From the NCBI GenBank assembly GCA_017514975.1, contig JAFWIF010000020.1, positions 1-48,379 of the forward strand: DNA of 48,379 nt, read 5' to 3'. The translations under genes were made by a program, and so were the position numbers. Under the pieces are notes generated by a model that worked only from the letters and a program-made list of their open reading frames with translations, did not search any database and was not told the origin of the DNA. Positions 15,216 through 23,519 of this stretch are shown one piece after another (positions within the stretch are counted from its first letter, which is position 1; each line of letters starts with the position of its first letter). Origin of the DNA: Candidatus Saccharimonadota bacterium (GTDB taxonomy: Bacteria > Patescibacteriota > Saccharimonadia > Saccharimonadales > Saccharimonadaceae).

Positions 15216-15905
15216 CTACTCGCCTAGTGCTTTTTTAATTTTTGCTTCTACGAGCGTCTTCACATCGCCATTTTCTGACGAAAAATCTACTTTTTCACCA
15301 TTCACATAAAACGTTGGCGTCGCGTCAACGCCTTCCGCTTTGCCGATGTCTCTGTCAAAGTCAATTTTCTTTTTAATATTTTCGGAACCCATATCAGCCC
15401 GAAATTGCTCTTCGTCTCCGTTTTCGGCTATATCCTTAAAGATTTTTGCAAACGCATCGGTGCGTGTCTGCTCGCTTTCTTCTATCCAGTCTGCACGATT
15501 GCTGTACAGGCTTTCCATCATTTCCCAATATTTGCCCTGCATACCAGCCGCCTCAGCCGCCGCGGCCGCTGCTCTAGCGTTTTGGTGATATTGGAGTGGA
15601 TAATTCCTAAAGACGAACTGGACTCTATCTTGATACTGCTCGTACAATTGTGAAATTTTTGGTGCCGCCGCCGCGCAGCCAGAACACTCAAAATCCGCAT
15701 ATTCTACGACCAAAACTTTCGCATCTTCGCTCCCTCGGACCCGATCTGCAATTCCTCCATTTTCCTCGTTCGCAGCAATCAGCTTTTTCGAGGAATATTC
15801 GCTAATATTGCTTTTTGTGTCTTGCGATTTCATCGTCGACCAAGCAATGAGTCCACCAAAACATGCCAAAATCGCTATAATCGCCCCAATAGTAAACTTA
15901 TTCAT
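15216..15905 (-). CDS. Membrane-anchored DsbA-family thiol-disulfide oxidoreductase
   Basis: A 229-aa protein. The N-terminal anchor (about 4-24) puts the domain outside the membrane. The thioredoxin fold begins at about 62 (KVLVVEYADFECSGC), with active-site C74-S-G-C77, and the cis-proline is in ATPTFYVNG. The helical insertion between them is typical of the DsbA/Thioredoxin_4 group. It would oxidise or isomerise cysteines of secreted proteins, and the window encodes several Cys-rich ones. The ATG lies 6 nt after TGC-TAAAAT, and the promoter is shared base for base with the divergent CBS gene. Confidence 0.9.
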   Translation of the reverse strand: MNKFTIGAIIAILACFGGLIAWSTMKSQDTKSNISEYSSKKLIAANEENGGIADRVRGSEDAKVLVVEYADFECSGCAAAAPKISQLYEQYQDRVQFVFRNYPLQYHQNARAAAAAAEAAGMQGKYWEMMESLYSNRADWIEESEQTRTDAFAKIFKDIAENGDEEQFRADMGSENIKKKIDFDRDIGKAEGVDATPTFYVNGEKVDFSSENGDVKTLVEAKIKKALGE

Positions 15906-15922
15906 GATAAAATTTTAGCATG
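15903..15922. promoter_or_regulatory. Palindromic divergent leaderless promoter
   Basis: CATGATAAAATTTTAGCATG is an inverted repeat broken at one base pair only. It contains the start codons of both flanking genes (15905 on minus, 15920 on plus). Each strand has TGn-TAAAAT followed by exactly 6 nt and ATG. The two -10 hexamers (15908-15913 plus; 15912-15917 minus) overlap by two bases, and the TG of each extended -10 lies in the opposite gene's start codon region. Confidence 0.75.
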
Positions 15923-16681
15923 GCGGCAACTTTTTTACAAAAGCTCAAACACCTCAAAAATCACATCATGATTAAGTTCGTCCGCTTCTTTGATCCGCGT
16001 TTTGACAAGTATCGCGATTTACCGTTCAGTGCACTCGCCGAGCATTATCAATCTTCCGCCGAACCTACGCTTACCGACGAAGAAACATCGGCCCCCGAGC
16101 CAGAACTAGTCCCCGAGCCAGAGCCAGAGCCGTACACTCCCGCCTCCACTCGTGAACTTGTAGAGCTTCTCGCACGTACGCCCGAAACGGTTTTATCTCG
16201 TCGCCAACGCAATACGCTCGCCGGCCTGATGACCTTTGACGATATCCCAGTTGAGTCAATCATGACGCCAAAAGACGAAATGACTTTTCTCAAAGATAGC
16301 GATTTTCTTGGTCCTCTCGTCGTTGATCGCTTGTATAAAACAGGGCAGATTCATTTTCCTGTCCAAGACCACAAACAAAAAATTTGCGGCATTCTCCGCA
16401 CTGCTCAGCTCGACCCTCTCGGTATTTCCGAAGATGAGCCAATCACGAAATTCCTCAATTACAATCTCTGCTATGTCCGCAAGGATTACTCGCTAGAGAT
16501 GACTCTTGCCGCTATGCTCCGCACGGGTAGCGATTATGCGCTTGTCGTCGATCGTAATTCCGACCTCGTCGGCTCGCTTACTCTCGAAGTAGTGATTATT
16601 ATGTTATTTTCACGACGCGTCGCCGATCATTTTGATGCCGACTGCGACCCGTCTGCCGTTGCTGAACGCGCCGAAAAATAA
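15920..16681 (+). CDS. CBS-domain pair protein
   Basis: A 253-aa protein. An N-terminal 100 residues include a Pro/Glu-rich linker (PEPELVPEPEPEP). From about 105 to 230 there is a CBS pair like that of CorC/HlyC-type proteins (VESIMTPKDEMTFL opens the first; YALVVDRNSDLVGSLTLEVV closes the second). The membrane DUF21 part found in full-length relatives is missing, so it is a free CBS module. CBS pairs bind adenine nucleotides and regulate a partner. The ATG at 15920 is set by the promoter geometry; an internal Met at residue 17 is the alternative. It starts a run with the EamA permease. Confidence 0.8.
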   Translation: MAATFLQKLKHLKNHIMIKFVRFFDPRFDKYRDLPFSALAEHYQSSAEPTLTDEETSAPEPELVPEPEPEPYTPASTRELVELLARTPETVLSRRQRNTLAGLMTFDDIPVESIMTPKDEMTFLKDSDFLGPLVVDRLYKTGQIHFPVQDHKQKICGILRTAQLDPLGISEDEPITKFLNYNLCYVRKDYSLEMTLAAMLRTGSDYALVVDRNSDLVGSLTLEVVIIMLFSRRVADHFDADCDPSAVAERAEK

Positions 16682-16693
16682 TACAATAAGCTT

Positions 16694-17638
16694 ATGTTAT
16701 GGCCTATTTTTCCAGTTTTCGCTTCCATATTTTATTGTGGCTGTGATTATGTTCAAAATTTCTTAGCCGATTTTGCTTTTCCGCGGAAGCGCGCAGGTGC
16801 AAATATTTTTATGCACATTCCAGGTTTTGTCGCCGCGATGCTTCTTTTGGTTGCGATTTTTGGTCGCGCCGTTTTTATGATTCCGCTTGAAAATACTATT
16901 GGCTTGATGGTGGCGGGCGCGATTAACGTAGTCGGCCAAGCTCTGTCCTATAAGGCCCTTCAAGCTGGCGATACGGCCGATGTCTCTATTTTTAGCCAAG
17001 CCGCACCCGTAATGTCACTAGTCTTGAGTCTGTTCATTCTCGGTGAGTCGATTACTCTTCTACAGCTTCTTGGCTTTGCGTTTATCATTGCCGCCGCCGC
17101 TGTTGTTATTTTTGGCCACGGACAAAAACGTCGCCAAGCGCCAACGCGCAATTTTATTATTCTGACTTTTGCTTCGCTCTTTTTTTCCGTATTATCTGAC
17201 GTGATTTTTGCTTATTTTTTGCGCGGATTTACTGCCGATTTTACTCTTTTTGCGCAATCTTTCTATTTCTTCGAAGCAGGCTCTCTCGTCTTTACTATTC
17301 TTGTCCTGATTTTCATCTTGCCATGGCGCCGAGCGGTCGTAAAAACATTTTTCACGGGACCACATCACAAACGCAACCTTGTTCTTAGCTTTACCGACAA
17401 CCTCATGCTTTTGCTTGGGGAAATTCTCTATAAGCTCGGGCTTATTATCGCTCCAGTTATTGCGCTTGTTGCTGTTGTTCAAAAAATCTCCAAGCTTTTC
17501 GCCTCCTTGTTCGTCACGATTTTTCTTGGACGCGCCTTTCCAAAGTTTGTCCATGGTCGACGCTTAACTCGTCAACTTCTCTTGCGCTATGTCTTTTCGG
17601 GTATTCTTGCCGTTACGGGCATTATGCTCGTCGGTTAA
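16694..17638 (+). CDS. EamA/DMT-superfamily permease
   Basis: A 314-aa protein with about ten hydrophobic helices arranged as two EamA repeats. The first repeat ends SLFILGESITLLQLLGFAFI, the classical G-E-x-x-x-x-x-Q-x-x-G motif of the family. The second repeat is more divergent. DMT transporters carry amino acids, nucleotides or other small molecules; the substrate is not predictable. The ATG lies 6 nt after TACAAT (16682-16687), inside the end of the upstream gene, so it has its own leaderless promoter. Confidence 0.85.
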   Translation: MLWPIFPVFASIFYCGCDYVQNFLADFAFPRKRAGANIFMHIPGFVAAMLLLVAIFGRAVFMIPLENTIGLMVAGAINVVGQALSYKALQAGDTADVSIFSQAAPVMSLVLSLFILGESITLLQLLGFAFIIAAAAVVIFGHGQKRRQAPTRNFIILTFASLFFSVLSDVIFAYFLRGFTADFTLFAQSFYFFEAGSLVFTILVLIFILPWRRAVVKTFFTGPHHKRNLVLSFTDNLMLLLGEILYKLGLIIAPVIALVAVVQKISKLFASLFVTIFLGRAFPKFVHGRRLTRQLLLRYVFSGILAVTGIMLVG

Positions 17639-17670
17639 ATATTCTCCTGTCGGCTCGACCGGCAACAACC

Positions 17671-18579
17671 TTATCGGAAAAGACCGCGTTTCTTTGCCGA
17701 TTTAAACTCTTCCATTAGTTCTTTTTGCTTTTTCGATAAATTCTTTGGAATCTCGACATTTATTGTCACAATATGTGGTCCGCGCTCTTCTGAGCCGAGG
17801 CGCGGTGCGCCGTGTCCAGAGAGTTTGAAATTCGTACCAGGCTGCGTACCCGCGGGGATTTTCATTGTCACGACTCCGTCAACCGTTTCTACGTCCGCCT
17901 CGGTGCCTAGCACTGCGTCAACCATCGGTATTGTCAACTCAGATAGAATCAAATCTCCCTCTCTCGTCAAGTGCTTGTGCGCCTTGACTCGCACCTCTAC
18001 ATACAAATCGCCTCGTTGTCCGTTCGAATCTGGCGCTTCACCGCCTTTCCCGCTTAGGCGAATTGCTTGACCGTCATAGATTCCGGCTGGAATTTTCAAC
18101 TTAATCTCTTGTCCATTCACGCTAACCGTCTTCGTAGTGCCAAAAATCGCCTCATCAAAGGTGATTGTAATACTAGTCCGATAATCGCGCCCCCTCCTCG
18201 CGCCTCGAAATCCGTTGCCGAACCCAAACATCGCGCCCAAAATATCGTCCAGTCCTCCGCCGCCAAAATCAAAATTAAAGCTTTGCCCGTTGAAGTTGTA
18301 GCTACCGCCAGCAAATGGATTGCCACCTCCGAACGGATCTCCGCCGCCGGCGTCTCCCACTCCCGCATGTCCAAATTGGTCGTATCGCGCTCGTTTTGTC
18401 TTGTCGCTTAGTACGCTGTAGGCTTCGTTTATTTCCTTAAACTTCTCCTCGGCCGCTTTGTCCCCAGCATTTTTATCGGGATGATATTTTATCGCCAACT
18501 TGCGAAACGCCTTTTTAATCTCATCATCAGACGCGCTTTTATTGACTCCTAGAACTTCATAATAATCCCGTTTGCTCAT
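17671..18579 (-). CDS. DnaJ/CbpA-type J-domain co-chaperone without zinc fingers
   Basis: A 302-aa Hsp40. The J domain occupies 1-70 ([20 protein letters not shown] and the HPD tripeptide in [10 protein letters not shown]). A Gly/Phe-rich region runs to about 125, followed by two C-terminal beta-barrel substrate domains. The four CxxCxGxG zinc motifs of true DnaJ are absent, so it is class II (CbpA-like). It stimulates DnaK ATPase. The ATG lies 6 nt after TGT-TATACT and the promoter carries a CIRCE-like operator, so heat-shock control by HrcA is likely and the mRNA is leaderless. Confidence 0.92.
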   Translation of the reverse strand: MSKRDYYEVLGVNKSASDDEIKKAFRKLAIKYHPDKNAGDKAAEEKFKEINEAYSVLSDKTKRARYDQFGHAGVGDAGGGDPFGGGNPFAGGSYNFNGQSFNFDFGGGGLDDILGAMFGFGNGFRGARRGRDYRTSITITFDEAIFGTTKTVSVNGQEIKLKIPAGIYDGQAIRLSGKGGEAPDSNGQRGDLYVEVRVKAHKHLTREGDLILSELTIPMVDAVLGTEADVETVDGVVTMKIPAGTQPGTNFKLSGHGAPRLGSEERGPHIVTINVEIPKNLSKKQKELMEEFKSAKKRGLFR

Positions 18580-18585
18580 AGCTCC

Positions 18586-18614
18586 AGTATAACATTTAGC
18601 AGTCTACGGGGCAA
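18586..18614 (-). promoter_or_regulatory. Leaderless dnaJ promoter
   Basis: On the minus strand: TTGCCC (complement of 18609-18614), 17-nt spacer, TATACT (complement of 18586-18591) preceded by TGT, then 6 nt to the ATG at 18579. Confidence 0.7.
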
Positions 18615-18623
18615 GAGTGCTAA
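18596..18623. promoter_or_regulatory. CIRCE-like HrcA operator
   Basis: TTAGCAGTC (18596-18604), 10-nt gap, GAGTGCTAA (18615-18623). The CIRCE consensus is TTAGCACTC-N9-GAGTGCTAA, so the right arm is perfect, the left arm has one mismatch and the gap is one base longer. It overlaps the -35 and spacer of the dnaJ promoter, a position where a bound repressor would block RNA polymerase. Confidence 0.7.
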
Positions 18624-18651
18624 AACTCATCTCGCGCGCAAATATTGACAC

Positions 18652-19998
18652 TTATACTTCGACATAAGTTTTAATCCATGCGTTTAGTTCTTCGTCGCTT
18701 CGAATGTTGTCTTTGTTATTGTCGATAAAGGCGTACACCTCTCCGTCTTTTACGACAATTAGTGTCGGCGCATATTTTACTGTCTCGTATAATTTGGTTT
18801 TCTTAAATGTCGGCAGATTTGCTTCGTATGCGAATACGCCACCCGTGTAAGAGTCGGAGTCTACGTTATAGTTTGAAAAATAGGTATGACCAATGTGCGA
18901 TTCAAGTGTAAATTCTGCTGAATCTGCTCCGCCGCACGCTCCATCGTACGAGTGTGCGGCTACGATAAACGATTCTTTTTTCGCAATCGCTTCGTTAATA
19001 ATTTTTGCTTTTTCGGTTGCTCTTGCTTCGTTATATTTTTCAAGACTAAGGCCCGTCCCGTCTTCCACTTCGTCGTCGGTTTTTGCCATCCGGATGTTAT
19101 CGTAATGCTCGATAGAGGCGTAATTGTAATATTTTTCAGTTAATCGAATCGGCTTTTTAATCTCACTTGTGGTCCGATCTCGCCCCGTAGTCGTCGTCAA
19201 GCTAGACGATTTTGTCGAAGTCAGTTCGTCAAATTTTATCTCAATGTAGTCAACTTCGTCAAAATCGTAATAGCTTTTTCCGTTTTCATCAACTTTTTTG
19301 ACCTCGACTTTATGTGCGCCGTCATAATACCAATATCCGCCAACATTCCAAATCTTGCTTTCATCCCAACCTAGCGCGACTAGCAGTCGTTTTGTCATTC
19401 CCGCATAACCGCCTCCGCCACACATCAATAGAATCTTCTTATCTTTTGGAAAAATTTGCTCCATGAGTTCCAGCGATTCTTCATAGTTCGCTACATAATT
19501 GCCTTCGGCATCTTGGCTAAATAATGCTGTGCCATCGTAGGTTTTACCGACTTCCTCTGGCAGCCCAGTAACCGGCATTAAGTAGGGTAGCGGAACAACC
19601 TGAAAGCCTTCGACGTATCCTGAGAGATATCGGTCGCCTCCAATCGCTTCATAATTGCCAGGATCTTCCAGCATTCTCATGTCGCGGTAAATTACATCAT
19701 CGCAGCCAAGGTAGTCGTCGAGCGTCTTTTCATTAACATTTTTGTCAATACCCAATTCGCCTCGTGCGCCACCTGTTACTTCTGGTGTCGGCAAGTTACA
19801 GTTTCGTGTCGCAATGGATGCATGCTCTATCTCCTCTGTGTTTTTTCGCACAATCAACGCCGCAACTACGCCCGTCAAAGCGCCAAGCAGTATGATTGCT
19901 AGAGAGATCAGCGCAAGCTTCGCTTTCGTACTCGTTCTTGACGCGCGTTCTCGTCGCGTCTCGTGCTGTAATACCGCTTTACCGAGCTTTTTACTCAT
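18652..19998 (-). CDS. Membrane-anchored protein with rhodanese-like and thioredoxin-like regions
   Basis: A 448-aa protein. A helix at about 27-50 anchors it with the bulk outside. Residues about 100-215 look like a rhodanese domain: VIYRDMRMLEDP and HI-GA-like GYVEGFQVVPLP, then the cysteine loop ILLMCGGGGYAGM with C193, and IWNVGGYWYY. From about 330 to 448 there is a thioredoxin-like fold (ESFIVAAHSYDGACGGADS, cis-proline YAPTLIVVKDGEVYAFID) with one active-site-region Cys. Sulfur transfer or thiol handling at the surface is inferred. The ATG lies 7 nt after CATAAT, without a ribosome site. Confidence 0.75.
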   Translation of the reverse strand: MSKKLGKAVLQHETRRERASRTSTKAKLALISLAIILLGALTGVVAALIVRKNTEEIEHASIATRNCNLPTPEVTGGARGELGIDKNVNEKTLDDYLGCDDVIYRDMRMLEDPGNYEAIGGDRYLSGYVEGFQVVPLPYLMPVTGLPEEVGKTYDGTALFSQDAEGNYVANYEESLELMEQIFPKDKKILLMCGGGGYAGMTKRLLVALGWDESKIWNVGGYWYYDGAHKVEVKKVDENGKSYYDFDEVDYIEIKFDELTSTKSSSLTTTTGRDRTTSEIKKPIRLTEKYYNYASIEHYDNIRMAKTDDEVEDGTGLSLEKYNEARATEKAKIINEAIAKKESFIVAAHSYDGACGGADSAEFTLESHIGHTYFSNYNVDSDSYTGGVFAYEANLPTFKKTKLYETVKYAPTLIVVKDGEVYAFIDNNKDNIRSDEELNAWIKTYVEV

Positions 19999-20076
19999 AA
20001 GCTTTATTATGCGCCGTATCTACGACAATGTAAAGGGAGGCAAAAAGGGAAAAGCTGAATGGTAAAAATCTTTGCA

Positions 20077-21087
20077 TTAACTCTCCCTTACTTTCCCCAG
20101 GTGTTTCTTCGCCTTCAGGGTTACGAGTCGCCCTCGCGGCGTTCGCTCAATCATTCCCAACTGCATCAAATACGGCTCATAAAAGTCTTCGATTGTACTT
20201 GGCTCATCGCCCGTCAGCGCCGCAATCGTTGTTAGCCCGACTGGTCTATCGCCGTAGTTTTCTATCATCAACGTCAGCATATTTCTATCTGCCGGATCGA
20301 GGCCCAAGTCGTCAACCTCCAACATAGTTAGCGCCGCTTTAGCTGTTACAGTGTCAATAATACCGTCTCCGTTTACGTCTGCATAATCGCGTACTCGCTT
20401 TAGCAACCTATTCGCAATCCTCGGCGTCAATCGCGATCGCGTCGCGAGTAGCTGTGCAGCCTCTGGCTCAATTTTTGATTCCAGCAATCTTGCTGACCGC
20501 TCGATAATTTTTTGAATATCTTCGTCTCCATAATATTCGAGACGGAACTGATGCCCAAATCTATCGCGCAACGGTGCCGCTAGCGCACCTGTTCGCGTCG
20601 TCGCCCCGATAATCGTAAAATGCGGCAAGTCCAATCTCACGCTTCGCGCCGCCGGCCCTTTTCCGATTACGATATCCAGCTTATAATCTTCCATCGCCGA
20701 ATACAAAATCTCTTCCACCGCCCTACGCAAACGATGTATTTCGTCAATAAACAACACGTCTCCATCCGCCAAATTCGTCAAAATACTTGCCAGATCGCCC
20801 GCTTTTTCAATCGACGGCCCCGACGTTACGCGCAGATTCGCGTTCATCTCGTGCGCAATCACTCCCGCCATCGTCGTCTTACCTAATCCAGGCGGCCCAT
20901 AGAGCAAGATGTGGTCAAGTACGTCGCCGCGCTTCTTTGCCGCCTCTATCGCGAGCTTCAAATTCGTTTTCAATCTCGTCTGACCAATATACTCATCAAA
21001 TGTCGTAGGCCGCAAGCTAAACTCGACCGCTTCCTCCTCTGGGTCCTCCTCATGCAAGTTTGTATCGATTACTCTCTCGATTGCCAT
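20077..21087 (-). CDS. ruvB: Holliday junction branch migration ATPase RuvB
   Basis: A 336-aa AAA+ motor. Walker A is [16 protein letters not shown], Walker B is [11 protein letters not shown], sensor 1 is [19 protein letters not shown] (with the arginine finger region), and a C-terminal winged helix ends [14 protein letters not shown]. The length is standard. It pumps DNA through RuvA-bound junctions. It is not next to ruvCA, which lie 6 kb away on the other strand. The ATG is 6 nt after TGT-TATAAT: a leaderless start. Confidence 0.97.
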   Translation of the reverse strand: MAIERVIDTNLHEEDPEEEAVEFSLRPTTFDEYIGQTRLKTNLKLAIEAAKKRGDVLDHILLYGPPGLGKTTMAGVIAHEMNANLRVTSGPSIEKAGDLASILTNLADGDVLFIDEIHRLRRAVEEILYSAMEDYKLDIVIGKGPAARSVRLDLPHFTIIGATTRTGALAAPLRDRFGHQFRLEYYGDEDIQKIIERSARLLESKIEPEAAQLLATRSRLTPRIANRLLKRVRDYADVNGDGIIDTVTAKAALTMLEVDDLGLDPADRNMLTLMIENYGDRPVGLTTIAALTGDEPSTIEDFYEPYLMQLGMIERTPRGRLVTLKAKKHLGKVRES

Positions 21088-21219
21088 GCTTACATTATAA
21101 CACTCTAAAGAGTTACCTAGTTTTTAAGCGCTCCGCCTACATGAAAGGACCGCTCTTTAATACTTATGCTTTTCGCGCCATCCCAAACTTGTTAAAATAT
21201 AGCTATAAGAGGGAGATAA

Positions 21220-21765
21220 ATGATGAATAAGCTAAAGGGAACCAAAACCGAGCAAAATTTAAATGCGGCCTTTGCTGGCGAATGTCAGGCGCGCGTAAAG
21301 TACGAATACTACGCGAGCAAGGCTAAGAAAGAAGGCTACGAGCAGATGTCTGCAATTTTCGCTGAAACGAGTAGCAACGAAAAGGAACACGCGAAGATCT
21401 GGTTTAAGCTTCTTCACGACGGCGCCGTTCCAGATACTTCTACCAACTTAAAAGACGCAATTGCCGGCGAAGAATATGAATTTTCTGATATGTATGCCAA
21501 TTTCGCCAAGGATGCTCGCGAAGAGGGCTTCGATGAAATCGCTACGCTCTTCGACGAAGTCGGCAAGATCGAAAAAGAACACGAGGAACGCTACAAGGCT
21601 CTCCTTGAAAAACTCGACAAAGGTATCGTCTTTAAACGCGACGGCGTAACAATCTGGAAATGTCGCAACTGTGGCTATATCCATTCTGGCGATACTGCTC
21701 CCGAAGTTTGTCCAGTCTGTAATCATCCTCAGTCTTTCTTTGAAGTACGCGCCGAGAATTATTAG
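21220..21765 (+). CDS. Rubrerythrin
   Basis: A 181-aa peroxide-detoxifying iron protein. The ferritin-like four-helix domain carries the diiron ligands ([45 protein letters not shown]). The C-terminal rubredoxin knuckle is [25 protein letters not shown]-like, with four cysteines (C-x2-C and C-x2-C). It reduces hydrogen peroxide with electrons from rubredoxin-type partners, useful in low-oxygen niches. Ribosome site GAGGGAGA precedes two adjacent ATGs (21220 and 21223). A -10 (TGT-TAAAAT) is about 30 nt upstream. Confidence 0.95.
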   Translation: MMNKLKGTKTEQNLNAAFAGECQARVKYEYYASKAKKEGYEQMSAIFAETSSNEKEHAKIWFKLLHDGAVPDTSTNLKDAIAGEEYEFSDMYANFAKDAREEGFDEIATLFDEVGKIEKEHEERYKALLEKLDKGIVFKRDGVTIWKCRNCGYIHSGDTAPEVCPVCNHPQSFFEVRAENY

Positions 21766-21779
21766 AGGAGGGTTAGCCT

Positions 21780-22544
21780 ATCGCTAAAATACCAAACTAC
21801 CGGCTTCGTCGCATCTTAACGATTGTAGTTTTTGTCGCTCTCTTCTGCGCTGTTATCTTATTAAATCCACGTTCGTATCAAAAGCGCGACGATATTTTAT
21901 CCTCGGCAAAGCAGCTTTTTTCTGCCAAAGATATAGCTCTAAAAGACACACAGACCTTTGCCGATTCAACCCGTGCCAGCGACGTTCTCGAGCATCTCGC
22001 CGTTAAAGAAAAGGATTTTTCGCAAAAGTATTACCGTAAGCAATTTTATGACGATTGGGGTGACGCAGCGGATGGCTGCAGTATTCGCGAGGTCGTTCTG
22101 CGTCGCGACTTATCCGACGCCAAGCTCAACGGTTGCAAAGTTCTTTCTGGTGTCCTACACGACCCCTATACTGGCAAAGATATCAACTTTACTCGCGGAC
22201 AGGATACTTCTGCGGCGGTTCAAATCGATCACGTTGTTGCTCTGAGTAACGCATGGTCTACCGGCGCGAGTCGCCTAGACGCCTCGGCGCGCTACAACCT
22301 CAGTCAAGATCCGCTCAACCTTATCGCCGTCGATGGCCTTGCCAATCAAGACAAGTCCGACCAAGACGCAGCTTCCTGGTTGCCCGAAAACGTAGCTTTT
22401 CGATGTCAATACGTCGCTAGGCAGATTTCCGTTAAATATAAATATCATCTTTGGGTGACGCCAGCCGAAAAAGCATCGATGAAAAACGTACTTGAGGCCT
22501 GTCCAGACGAACCTACTCGAGGATTAGATAATCTTCAATCTTAA
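21780..22544 (+). CDS. Membrane-anchored HNH endonuclease (DUF1524/GmrSD type) with a non-canonical start
   Basis: The frame is open from 21777 to the TAA at 22542-22544, but has no ATG, GTG or TTG anywhere before the nuclease domain. A perfect AGGAGG (21766-21771) sits 8 nt before ATC at 21780, and an in-frame TAG at 21774 blocks anything earlier, so ATC is the best start candidate (254 aa). A signal anchor follows directly (RRILTIVVFVALFCAVILLN). The nuclease domain contains AVQIDHVVALSNAWSTGA and NLIAVDGLANQDKSDQDAAS, then SWLPEN and a CxY...C pair, all typical of the DUF1524 HNH group. It probably cuts DNA outside the membrane. Its last 32 bp overlap the convergent rnhB-yraN gene. Confidence 0.85.
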   Translation: MAKIPNYRLRRILTIVVFVALFCAVILLNPRSYQKRDDILSSAKQLFSAKDIALKDTQTFADSTRASDVLEHLAVKEKDFSQKYYRKQFYDDWGDAADGCSIREVVLRRDLSDAKLNGCKVLSGVLHDPYTGKDINFTRGQDTSAAVQIDHVVALSNAWSTGASRLDASARYNLSQDPLNLIAVDGLANQDKSDQDAASWLPENVAFRCQYVARQISVKYKYHLWVTPAEKASMKNVLEACPDEPTRGLDNLQS

Positions 22545-23517
22545 AGTTGCTATTTACGCTCGATACTGCGAGTCTCGCACTTGCTTCTGAACCTTTTTCT
22601 TGTAGAAACATGGTCGCCGCAAGGCGCATTTTGTTGAGCTTGCGTCGATCTATCGCATCCTTCCCGTCGCCTTTTTGCGCATTACTCCGAAATTTTACTT
22701 CAGTAAAATACCACAAGCCATCTTTCCTCGACACAATATCAATTTCACAAAAGCGGTTCTTCCAGTTTCTTGCAATAATATCATGTTGTTGTTGTGCTAA
22801 ATATTTTGCCGTAATCTCTTCAGCTTTTTGACCGTTCACTCTCGCCAGCAACTTCTTTTCTTGATGCGCCTCAACTTTCGCCGTTCGCGGCGTCACCGCC
22901 TCTGTTCGCCTACGCTCTTTTGCCTCGTTTTCCACAGCCTTTTCCACATATGCTGCAATCGGCGCAAAACTTCTTCTGTGTTCAGGGCATAATCCGACGC
23001 GCTGAATCGCTTCTCTGTGTTTCGCCGTTCCGTACCCGACGTTGCTCGCGAAGCCATATTCTGGGTATTTTTCGTCGAGTTCTTTCATGTAGGCGTCTCG
23101 CGCAACTTTTGCGACTATCGCCGCCGCCGACGCTTCGGCGACTAGCAGGTCCGCCTTTTTCAAAACCTGCACATAGCGTTCTAGCTTTGTTTCTTTCAAA
23201 AAATTAACTGTTCCATCAATGATGATTTCGTGAAAAGCAGTCTGATTTTGCACTTGCCTTACAGCATCTCTCGTTGCTATCCGCAACGCTTGCGTCAGGC
23301 CGATTTCGTCAAGTCTCCACGCTTCAATCCAGCCTAGTCCTACAGTTGCTTTTTGGCGGATTTCTGCCGCCAGTTGCTCACGTCGTCGCGCACTGAGGCG
23401 CTTGCTATCAGTTAGCCCTTCTATGTTTGCATCGCCGAGGACGCACGCCCCAACAACAAGAGGCCCTGCAAAAGGACCTCTTCCCACTTCGTCAACCCCG
23501 AGGATGACTCGTTTCAA
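22513..23517 (-). CDS. rnhB: Fused ribonuclease HII and YraN/UPF0102 nuclease-like protein
   Basis: A 334-aa protein. Residues 1-195 are RNase HII: GVDEVGRGPFAGPL holds the first Asp-Glu pair, AEASAAAIVAKVARD is the family block, and GYGTAKHREAI follows. After a charged linker (about 200-225), residues about 228-334 are a UPF0102 domain: NGQKAEEITAKYLAQQQ, then IIARNWKNRFCEIDIVSRKD and WYFTEVKFRS, the E-I-D and E-V-K nuclease signature. RNase HII removes ribonucleotides from DNA; YraN-type proteins are predicted nucleases. In many bacteria the order is rplS, rnhB, yraN as separate genes, so the fusion preserves that order. It starts 2 nt after rplS. Confidence 0.93.
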   Translation of the reverse strand: MKRVILGVDEVGRGPFAGPLVVGACVLGDANIEGLTDSKRLSARRREQLAAEIRQKATVGLGWIEAWRLDEIGLTQALRIATRDAVRQVQNQTAFHEIIIDGTVNFLKETKLERYVQVLKKADLLVAEASAAAIVAKVARDAYMKELDEKYPEYGFASNVGYGTAKHREAIQRVGLCPEHRRSFAPIAAYVEKAVENEAKERRRTEAVTPRTAKVEAHQEKKLLARVNGQKAEEITAKYLAQQQHDIIARNWKNRFCEIDIVSRKDGLWYFTEVKFRSNAQKGDGKDAIDRRKLNKMRLAATMFLQEKGSEASARLAVSSVNSNFKIEDYLILE

Positions 23518-23519
23518 TG

